NCBI GenBank assembly: GCA_001916055.1
Contig: MNRR01000044.1
Location: 28,157-41,377, forward strand
Direction: 5' to 3'
Length of the DNA: 13,221 nt
DNA from: Clostridium sp. 28_12
GTDB taxonomy: Bacteria > Bacillota > Clostridia > TANB77 > CAG-508
Part shown: piece by piece, positions 8,010 through 13,221 of the stretch
How positions within the stretch are numbered: the first letter of the stretch is position 1
How the letters are laid out: each line of letters starts with the position of its first letter
Notes under the pieces: model-generated
What the model saw: the letters and a program-made list of their open reading frames with translations, nothing else
Database searches by the model: none
What the model was told of the DNA's origin: nothing
Position numbers and translations under genes: made by a program

Positions 8010-8038
8010 ATTATAGCATAATTTAGTAAAAAAGTCAA
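8010..8038 (-). promoter_or_regulatory. Near-consensus sigma-A promoter of the minus-strand unit
   Basis: On the minus strand, TTGACT (8038-8033), a 17-base spacer and a perfect TATAAT (8015-8010). It points away from mfd and lies back to back with the mfd promoter. Confidence 0.8.
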
Positions 8039-8076
8039 AAAAGATATGCTTAATTGCTTCTCTTTTGGAAAAAATA

Positions 8077-8085
8077 TGATATAAT
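8077..8085 (+). promoter_or_regulatory. Extended -10 promoter of mfd
   Basis: TATAAT at 8080-8085 is preceded by TGA (8077-8079), an extended -10 element. No good -35 lies 17 bases upstream (CTTCTC). TTGCTT at 8054-8059 would need a 20-base spacer. Start to ATG is about 27 bases. Confidence 0.6.
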
Positions 8086-8118
8086 ATATACTAGAAAACC
8101 AAAAGGAATGAGAATAAA

Positions 8119-8709
8119 ATGAATACAATATTAGGAGAATTAGGAAAAAATCAAAAATTTCGAGAATATATAAAAAATATAGAAAGTCAAAAAAGCCCGA
8201 TAGCTATATCGGGCTTAACAGACGTTGGAATGGTGCAAATGATTGCAGCAACAAATGAATTTGCCAAAAAACCGATTTGCATCATAACATATAATGAAAT
8301 ACAAGCAAGAAAAATGGTAGAAGATTTAAAATATTTTACTGATAAAGTAGTATATATTCCAAAAAAGGAAATAGTAACATATGATTTTGTAGCAGAGAGC
8401 AAAGAACTTCCATATGAAAGAATAGAAGCACTAAATCAAATTCAAGAAATGAAAACAGGAATAGTTGTAACAACAATAGAAGCAGTATCACAAAAAATGA
8501 TAAGTAAAGAAGCACTATACAAAAACGTTTTGAAATTCAGAATTGGAGAAGAGCATAAATTAGAAGATGTAAAACAAAAACTTATCGATTTAGGATATGT
8601 AAGATATGACTTGATAGATGGAAGAGGACAGTTTAGTGTAAGAGGACGGAATTGTAGATGTATCAATAACAGAGAAAAAAGGAATAAGAATAGAATTTTG
8701 GGGAGATGA
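8119..8709 (+). CDS. mfd: Mfd N-terminal fragment (UvrB-homology region)
   Basis: 196 residues from ATG 8119. AAAAGGA (8101-8107) lies 11 bases upstream, a somewhat long spacing. Residues 1 to about 176 match the start of Mfd: the UvrB-like domain 1a, including the segment ELPYERIEALNQI, then DLIDGRGQFSVRG entering domain 1b. The final 20 or so residues (RNCRCINNREK onward) are out-of-frame sequence read after the inserted base, ending at TGA 8707-8709. Alone it would lack the RNA polymerase-interacting and motor domains and could not act as a translocase. Confidence 0.85.
   Translation: MNTILGELGKNQKFREYIKNIESQKSPIAISGLTDVGMVQMIAATNEFAKKPICIITYNEIQARKMVEDLKYFTDKVVYIPKKEIVTYDFVAESKELPYERIEALNQIQEMKTGIVVTTIEAVSQKMISKEALYKNVLKFRIGEEHKLEDVKQKLIDLGYVRYDLIDGRGQFSVRGRNCRCINNREKRNKNRILGR
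8193..8216 (-). terminator. Perfect 10-bp palindrome inside mfd, terminator-like on the minus strand
   Basis: 8193-8202 pairs perfectly with 8207-8216 around GCTA, with a GCCCG core. Six A's at 8189-8194 make it GGGCTTTTTTGA on the minus strand, a textbook terminator shape. On the + strand it encodes SPIAISGL of Mfd and is not followed by T's. Confidence 0.5.
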
Positions 8710-8920
8710 AATAGACTCAATTAGATATTTCAATATAATTAGTCAAAGGTCAACAGAAAATGTTGAACAAACTACAATATATCCTGCACATGAATATTTA
8801 TTAGATACAGATATTGCAACAGTAATAAATAAAATAAGAAATACTATTTATAATGATAATTTACAAGAACAAGTAGAGCAAGATATTGAAATAATCAGAA
8901 GTGGAAATTATATAAGCAAA

Positions 8921-11572
8921 ATGGATAAATATCTAAACTGTTTTTATGAAAAGCAAGATACAATACTGGAATATTTAAACGAAAAATTTGTAATAGCATT
9001 AGATGAAATTAATAAAATTGCTCAAAGAATAGAAAATGTTAATTTAAATAGTCAAAATGTAATACAATTATTAGCAGAAAAGGGAAAAATAGTTCCAGAT
9101 GCAATTAAAATGATAATGAATTATTCACAATTTGATGAAAAATTAGAAAAACGACCAACAATTTATTTGGCTAAAAATGATGATGAACTAAAAATACAAG
9201 CAGAAAAATACAAATGGATATATAAAGAAAAAAATTTTTATAAAAGCGAAATTGAATTATTATTTAAAGAATTATTAAAAGCACAAGAAAATAAGAAAAA
9301 AATATATATTTTGGCAGAAACAAAAGAAAAAGCAAAAAAAATATGTGCATTATTAAATGAAAATGAAATAATAAATAAATATGAAGAAAAACTTGACCAA
9401 ACAATAATAGTAAAAAACACAGAAAGTTTAGTAACAGTGACAGTTGGAAAGCTATCATCAGGATTTGAATGTTTTGATACAGAGCAACTTGTAATAAGTG
9501 CACAAGAGTTAGTAGAAGGTGAAAAAAGAAAAACATATAAAAGTTCTGCATTCAAAGAAGGAGAAAAAGTTGTATTTGCAGACCTAAAAATAGGAGATTA
9601 TGTTGTACATAAAAATTATGGAATAGGAATTTTTATTGGAGTAAATACTATAACTGCAGATGGAACAACTAAGGATTATATAAAAATAAAATATTATGGA
9701 GATGATATTTTATATGTACCAACAAATCAACTTGATAGTATCAGAAAATATGTTGGAGGAGATGAAGGCGGACTAAAAATCAACAAACTAGGAACAAAAG
9801 AATGGTTAAAAACCAAAGCAAAAGTAAAAAAGAACTTAAGAGAAGTAGCCAAAGAATTGATAGAACTATATGCCAAAAGAGAAAAAGCCCAAGGATATGC
9901 ATTCCCAAAAGACACTCCGTGGCAGACTCAATTTGAAGACAGTTTTCCGTATCAAGAGACAGATGACCAATTACGTTGCATTGATGAAGTAAAAAAAGAT
10001 ATGGAAACAGACAAACCAATGGATAGATTACTTTGTGGTGATGTTGGATATGGAAAAACCGAGGTTGCAATAAGAGCAGCTTTTAAGGCAGTAATGGGAG
10101 GAAAACAAGTGGCATATCTTGCTCCAACTACAGTGCTTGCGGAACAACAATATAAAGAATTTAAAGACAGAATGAGCAATTTTGGAGTAAAAGTAGAAGT
10201 GCTAAATAGATTTAGAACACCAAAACAACAAAAAGAAATAATAAAAAGACTAAAATTAGGAGAAGTAGATATAATAGTTGGAACACATAGAATATTAAGT
10301 GAAGATGTAGAATTCAAAGATCTAGGACTATTGATAATAGACGAAGAGCATCGTTTTGGAGTAAAAGCAAAAGAAAAGATAAAACAATATAAAACAAATG
10401 TAGATGTATTGACAATGACAGCTACACCAATTCCAAGAACATTACACATGTCAATAGTAGGTGTTAGAGATATGTCAGTAATATATGAACCACCATATAA
10501 TAGAAAACAAGTTCAAACATATGTATTAGAATATGACCAAGAGGTAATCAAAGAAGCTATAACTAAAGAATTAGAAAGAAAAGGTCAAGTATTTTATTTA
10601 TTTAATAATGTGGAAAAAATAATGCAAAAAGCAAATGAAATATCATTACTTGTACCAGAAGCAAAAGTAGTATATGCACATGGAAGAATGACAGGTAATG
10701 AGATAGAAGATATAATGGAAGACTTTATAGACGGAAAAACTGATATTTTAGTATGTACAACAATATTAGAATCAGGAATAGATATACCAAATGCAAATAC
10801 TATAATTGTTGAAAATGCAGACAGAATGGGATTAGCACAATTATATCAAATAAGAGGAAGAGTTGGTAGGTCAGATAGACAAGGATATGCATATATAACA
10901 TATAAAAAAGACAAACTATTATCAGAAGTAGCAGATAAAAGACTAAAAGCAATAAAGGAATTTACTGAATTTGGCTCAGGTTTCAAAATAGCAATGAGAG
11001 ATTTAGAAATTAGAGGAGCAGGAAGTTTGTTAGGCGAAGTTCAACATGGACACTTAGAACAAGTAGGATATGATACATATTGCAACTTATTAGATGAAGT
11101 TGTAAAAGAAATACAAGGCGAAAAAGTTGTTCAAGAAATAGATGTACAAATAGATTTAGATGTAACAAGTTATATACCAGATGAATATATTTCAGATTCA
11201 AGTCAAAAAATCGAAATATATCAAGATATTGCACTTTGCAAAAATGAAGAAGATATTCAAAATATTGTAGATGAAATGATTGATAGATTTGGAAATATGC
11301 CTGAAGAAATAGAAAATTTATTAGATATAGCAAGAATAAAAAATTTGTGCAAGAAAATAGGAATAAACAAAGTGCAAGGAAGAAGAAAATTTGTGTTATT
11401 CATTTTTGAAACACAAGAATTGAATATTAATATAAATGAATTAGTCCAAAAGTATAGGAACAGAATTAAGTTTACTCAGGGAATAAAACCGCAAATAACA
11501 TTAGCACTAGAAGATTCGTCTGAAAAAGGGACACTAAAAGAGGTTATGAAATTTCTAAAAGGATTAGGATAA
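8921..11572 (+). CDS. mfd: Mfd C-terminal part: RNA polymerase-interacting, translocase and TRCF domains
   Basis: The frame is open from 8642. ATG 8921 is merely its first Met, with no ribosome binding site before it. Numbering below is for the restored protein. The CarD-like RNA polymerase-interacting domain starts at about 488 (DLKIGDYVVHKNYGIG). The superfamily 2 motor follows, with Walker A GDVGYGKT (Lys646), the DEEH box beginning at Asp741, motif III TATPIPRT, and motif VI QIRGRVGRSDRQG. The segment starting at motif VI is followed by the ALREIRGAG-like FKIAMRDLEIRGAGSLLG typical of RecG/Mfd. The C-terminal TRCF domain (D7) ends normally. All motor motifs are intact. If made as a separate 883-residue product it would lack the UvrA-binding module but keep the motor. 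The downstream methyltransferase gene starts 20 bases after the stop and is probably cotranscribed. Confidence 0.88.
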   Translation: MDKYLNCFYEKQDTILEYLNEKFVIALDEINKIAQRIENVNLNSQNVIQLLAEKGKIVPDAIKMIMNYSQFDEKLEKRPTIYLAKNDDELKIQAEKYKWIYKEKNFYKSEIELLFKELLKAQENKKKIYILAETKEKAKKICALLNENEIINKYEEKLDQTIIVKNTESLVTVTVGKLSSGFECFDTEQLVISAQELVEGEKRKTYKSSAFKEGEKVVFADLKIGDYVVHKNYGIGIFIGVNTITADGTTKDYIKIKYYGDDILYVPTNQLDSIRKYVGGDEGGLKINKLGTKEWLKTKAKVKKNLREVAKELIELYAKREKAQGYAFPKDTPWQTQFEDSFPYQETDDQLRCIDEVKKDMETDKPMDRLLCGDVGYGKTEVAIRAAFKAVMGGKQVAYLAPTTVLAEQQYKEFKDRMSNFGVKVEVLNRFRTPKQQKEIIKRLKLGEVDIIVGTHRILSEDVEFKDLGLLIIDEEHRFGVKAKEKIKQYKTNVDVLTMTATPIPRTLHMSIVGVRDMSVIYEPPYNRKQVQTYVLEYDQEVIKEAITKELERKGQVFYLFNNVEKIMQKANEISLLVPEAKVVYAHGRMTGNEIEDIMEDFIDGKTDILVCTTILESGIDIPNANTIIVENADRMGLAQLYQIRGRVGRSDRQGYAYITYKKDKLLSEVADKRLKAIKEFTEFGSGFKIAMRDLEIRGAGSLLGEVQHGHLEQVGYDTYCNLLDEVVKEIQGEKVVQEIDVQIDLDVTSYIPDEYISDSSQKIEIYQDIALCKNEEDIQNIVDEMIDRFGNMPEEIENLLDIARIKNLCKKIGINKVQGRRKFVLFIFETQELNININELVQKYRNRIKFTQGIKPQITLALEDSSEKGTLKEVMKFLKGLG

Positions 11573-11592
11573 TTGAAAGGATTGAGGTAAAA

Positions 11593-12384
11593 ATGCAAAT
11601 TATTTCAAGTAAAGATAATGAGCTAGTAAAACATATAAAAAAATTAAAAGATAAAAAATATCGAGATGAAAGTAATGAATATATTATCGAAGGTGTAAAA
11701 CTTATAGAAGAAGCGGTTAAAGAAAAGGCTAAAATAAAAAAAGTAATAATATGTGAGGACACAACTCGTACATATGAGATACCAACAAACATTATGTATG
11801 AAATAGCAAAATATGAATGTATATATGTAACAGACAAAATATTTGCATCAATCACTCAAGTAACTAATCCACAAGGAATAATGGCAATAATAGAAAAAAA
11901 TGATGTAGATACAAGTATAGACTATACACAAGATATAATTGTAGCTTTAGATGATGTACAAGATCCAGGAAATCTTGGAACTATATTAAGAACAGTAGAT
12001 AGCATAGGTGTGAACCAAATAATAGTTTCAAAAGGTACTGCAGATGCATTTAACTCTAAAGTAGTACGTTCAACGATGGGTGCAATTTTCAGGGTAAAGA
12101 TAATAGAAACAGATAATTTAATTCAAACAATAAAAGAAATAAAAAAACATCATTTCAAATTAATGGTTACATCATTGCAAACAGAAAATAGTATATATGA
12201 TATACAATTTAACAAAAAGATAGTAGTAATAGGAAATGAAGCAAATGGAGTTTCAAAAGATATTCAAGAAATGGCAGACGAAAAAGCCAAAATACCAATG
12301 CTTGGAAAAGCCGAAAGCCTTAATGCTTCAGTTGCAACAGGGATAGTATTATACGAATATGTAAGACAAAAATTATCTAAATAA
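11593..12384 (+). CDS. SpoU/TrmH-family RNA 2'-O-ribose methyltransferase
   Basis: A 263-residue SAM-dependent RNA methyltransferase of the SPOUT superfamily. An N-terminal substrate-binding domain (about 1-100, with YIIEGVKLIEEA) precedes the trefoil-knot catalytic domain. Motif 1 is DDVQDPGNLGTILRT, with Asn127 and the catalytic Arg133. Motif 2 is VVIGNEANGVS (Glu216). Motif 3 is ESLNASVATGIVLYE (241-255). These match RlmB/YsgA-type enzymes acting on 23S rRNA, but the target nucleotide cannot be read from sequence and tRNA is possible, so I give no symbol. The start is ATG 11593, with GAGGT at 11584-11588. The gene lies 20 bases after mfd with no terminator or promoter between them, so it is cotranscribed. 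It ends at a hairpin. Confidence 0.92.
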   Translation: MQIISSKDNELVKHIKKLKDKKYRDESNEYIIEGVKLIEEAVKEKAKIKKVIICEDTTRTYEIPTNIMYEIAKYECIYVTDKIFASITQVTNPQGIMAIIEKNDVDTSIDYTQDIIVALDDVQDPGNLGTILRTVDSIGVNQIIVSKGTADAFNSKVVRSTMGAIFRVKIIETDNLIQTIKEIKKHHFKLMVTSLQTENSIYDIQFNKKIVVIGNEANGVSKDIQEMADEKAKIPMLGKAESLNASVATGIVLYEYVRQKLSK

Positions 12385-12388
12385 AAAG

Positions 12389-12417
12389 AAAAGACACATG
12401 TAAAAAATGTGTCTTTT
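12389..12417 (+). terminator. Likely terminator after the methyltransferase gene
   Basis: An 11-bp perfect stem pairs 12389-12399 with 12407-12417 around a 7-nt A-rich loop. The closing TTTT is part of the stem and is followed by GAAT, so the free T run is weak. It is otherwise well placed, five bases after the stop. Confidence 0.7.
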
Positions 12418-12510
12418 GAATGTATATTGATAAATAGAATAAAAAGGAAGTTTACCAATACAATGAATTAAATAAGAATACCGGACTCTTAAAAAATGTA
12501 AAAATTTTTT

Positions 12511-12531
12511 ATGTTAAAACTATTATAACAT
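12511..12531. repeat. Inverted repeat ATGTTA-N9-TAACAT
   Basis: A perfect 6-bp dyad at 12511-12516 and 12526-12531, about 18 bases upstream of the first Spo0A-like box. It could be an operator half-site pair or a weak hairpin. The sequence is AT-rich, so chance is a real possibility. Confidence 0.3.
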
Positions 12532-12548
12532 ATTAGAAGTGAAAGAAA

Positions 12549-12565
12549 TGTAGAATGTTGTCGAA
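12549..12565 (+). promoter_or_regulatory. Tandem Spo0A-type boxes, upstream pair
   Basis: TTGTCGAA at 12558-12565 is a perfect match to the Spo0A box core TGTCGAA. TGTAGAA (12549-12555) has one mismatch and begins exactly 10 bases earlier, one helical turn, as in known tandem Spo0A sites. Confidence 0.6.
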
Positions 12566-12609
12566 TAAAATAAATAATTTAAACATAAATTGTAAAATGG
12601 AAAATGTGA

Positions 12610-12626
12610 TGTAGGATCATGTCGAC
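12610..12626 (+). promoter_or_regulatory. Tandem Spo0A-type boxes, downstream pair
   Basis: TGTCGAC (12620-12626) has one mismatch to TGTCGAA. TGTAGGA (12610-12616), with two mismatches, again begins 10 bases earlier. The pair repeats the upstream pair's layout 61 bases downstream. Confidence 0.5.
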
Positions 12627-12664
12627 TTTTAATTTAATATGCTAAAACTTGCGATGAAAAGTTC

Positions 12665-12693
12665 TTGCAATTTAAAATTCAAAGTATTATAGT
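12665..12693 (+). promoter_or_regulatory. Candidate sigma-A promoter of the DUF6514-like gene
   Basis: TTGCAA (12665-12670), a 17-base spacer and TATAGT (12688-12693), 27 bases before the start codon. The -35 is imperfect, consistent with a promoter that needs an activator. The Spo0A-like boxes lie 40-115 bases upstream of the -35. Confidence 0.5.
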
Positions 12694-12720
12694 AGATATT
12701 GTAACAAAGGGGGACGAGAA

Positions 12721-13068
12721 ATGAAAAACTTTTTTGGGAGTATTTTTATAAACCGCGATAAACTATTAGAAGCAGGAATAAACTATCCAATAAAAGTAGA
12801 ATATTATAAAATAACAGATGAAGAAAGAACAAAACAAGAAAATCATTTAGTATATGGAGTACAAATAATAAAAACAGAATATAGAGACAAAATAGGAGTA
12901 GAGCAAAGCAAGGCAGAACATCTCACAAATAATGAAAGCGAAATAAATAATATGTTAAATCTTTTAAAAGAAAATGAAGTAACTCCAATAGGATTAGAAG
13001 ATGTTATAATAGAAATAAAAAAATTACAGGCACTTGCAAAAAATAAAAAATTAAGCTACAATACATAG
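12721..13068 (+). CDS. DUF6514-like small protein of unknown function
   Basis: 115 residues, soluble, with no signal peptide or membrane segment. The central and C-terminal parts resemble DUF6514 proteins of clostridia: HLVYGVQIIKTEY, then a stretch of acidic residues, then LLKENEVTPIGLEDVI, where the VTP-x-x-L-x-DV pattern is the recognisable mark. I assign the family from memory of this pattern, so it is moderate. No biochemical function is known to me. The start is ATG 12721, with AAAGGGGGA about seven bases upstream, one of the stronger ribosome binding sites in the window. The upstream gap carries a Spo0A-box array, suggesting control at the onset of stationary phase or sporulation. topA starts 32 bases after its stop with no terminator between, so the two are probably cotranscribed. 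Confidence 0.8.
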   Translation: MKNFFGSIFINRDKLLEAGINYPIKVEYYKITDEERTKQENHLVYGVQIIKTEYRDKIGVEQSKAEHLTNNESEINNMLNLLKENEVTPIGLEDVIIEIKKLQALAKNKKLSYNT

Positions 13069-13100
13069 AAGTATAAACGGGAAGGAGATATAAAAACAAT

Positions 13101-13221
13101 ATGACAGATAAATTAATAATAGTAGAATCACCAGCAAAAGCGAATACAATCAAAAAATTTTTAGGCGGAAATACTAAAGTTGTAGCATCTATGGGACATG
13201 TTAGAGATTTGCCTAAATCAA
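13101..13221 (+). CDS. topA: DNA topoisomerase I, N-terminal start (3' truncated by window edge)
   Basis: The first 40 residues of a type IA topoisomerase that relaxes negative supercoils. IIVESPAKANTIKKFLG is the Toprim opening typical of bacterial TopA, with the catalytic Glu in VESPAK, followed by VVASMGHVRDLPKS. The start is ATG 13101. AAGGAG (13082-13087) is 13 bases upstream, an unusually long spacing, but no other in-frame start fits the family's N-terminus. It is the second type IA topoisomerase in the window and is distinct from TopB (VESPAK versus TEKPSV). It is likely cotranscribed with the DUF6514-like gene and so may share its Spo0A-linked control. Catalytic domains lie beyond the window. 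Confidence 0.95.
   Translation, partial: MTDKLIIVESPAKANTIKKFLGGNTKVVASMGHVRDLPKS

Larger units (their letters stand above)
8119..11572 (+). pseudogene. mfd: Transcription-repair coupling factor Mfd, interrupted by a +1 frameshift at 8647
   Basis: Two ORFs in adjacent frames together encode one Mfd of about 1150 residues, the family's normal length, if the C at 8647 is removed. Before it the frame reads GQFSVRG. After it the other frame continues GIVDVSITEKKGIRIEFWG without a stop to 11572. The downstream frame has a stop codon at 8639-8641, so the switch must fall between 8642 and 8709. Mfd removes stalled RNA polymerase and recruits UvrA for transcription-coupled repair. As written, the gene would make only a 196-residue fragment of the UvrB-like region. 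This could be a real mutation, an assembly error or, less likely, recoding. The rare codon CGG sits exactly at the shift. The rest of the gene is well preserved, with no other lesion, so any loss is recent or only apparent. Confidence 0.9.
12418..12720. other. Gene-free regulatory stretch between methyltransferase and DUF6514-like gene
   Basis: No credible ORF on either strand. It holds the Spo0A-like boxes, the ATGTTA dyad and a promoter, all listed separately. The first 70 or so bases (12420-12490) show nothing I can support. An AT-only dyad around 12491-12510 is too weak to call. Confidence 0.6.

Noticed and set aside
8108..8122. Tiny leader ORF (MRIK) overlapping the mfd start codon
   Set aside because: Its ATG directly abuts the AGGA site with no spacing, and four codons in AT-rich DNA carry no weight.
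8921..11572. An independent second gene beginning at ATG 8921
   Set aside because: No ribosome binding site, and the frame continues upstream to 8642 encoding expected Mfd sequence. It is the rest of mfd.
12491..12510. A/T-only inverted repeat as a terminator
   Set aside because: The stem would be nearly all A-T pairs and is likely by chance in such sequence. A better terminator already lies at 12389-12417.
1..13221. CRISPR array, transposon, prophage or defence island
   Set aside because: No regularly spaced repeats, transposase, integrase, phage or toxin-type genes. The gene content is ordinary core chromosome.

Overview
The window is a low-GC (roughly 25-30% by eye), tightly packed chromosomal segment. 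Arg is mostly AGA, Ile mostly ATA and third positions are strongly A/T. Ribosome binding sites are of the GGAGG type, promoters are TTGACA/TATAAT-like, and hairpin-plus-T-run terminators are frequent. A Spo0A-type box array, a DUF6514-like protein and a Lon-like AAA protease point to an anaerobic Bacillota, most likely class Clostridia. I cannot name a genus. There is no CRISPR array, IS element, integrase, rRNA or tRNA.

Layout, left to right. All protein genes are on the + strand except one candidate. (1) The 3' part of a Lon-family AAA+ protease gene, cut by the window start and closed by a strong terminator. (2) A monocistronic 8-oxoguanine DNA glycosylase gene with its own promoter and terminator. 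(3) leuS, driven by a promoter whose -35 lies inside the preceding terminator hairpin. It has only a short leader and no T-box. (4) A two-gene operon: an HD-domain phosphohydrolase and topB (topoisomerase III). (5) A 410-base gap that is not empty. It holds a separate minus-strand transcription unit at about 42% GC with a near-consensus promoter, several stable hairpins (one with a GAAA tetraloop) and a 56-codon Cys-containing ORF. I read it as a structured small RNA and/or a small-protein gene. (6) mfd, interrupted by a one-base insertion at 8647 that splits it into two ORFs, followed 20 bases later by a SpoU/TrmH-family RNA methyltransferase gene. (7) A 336-base regulatory gap with a perfect Spo0A box in a tandem arrangement that is repeated 61 bp further on. 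(8) A DUF6514-like small protein gene, then the start of topA, cut by the window end.

Functionally the segment is rich in genome maintenance: oxidised-base repair (Ogg), transcription-coupled repair (Mfd) and two type IA topoisomerases (TopB, TopA). Translation genes (LeuRS, rRNA/tRNA methyltransferase) and proteolysis (Lon-like) are mixed in. Most are housekeeping genes in small independent units.

The three places most worth a second look are the minus-strand unit at 7700-8038, the mfd frameshift (which creates an 8-bp direct repeat with sequence just upstream), and the Spo0A-box array upstream of the DUF6514-topA pair.
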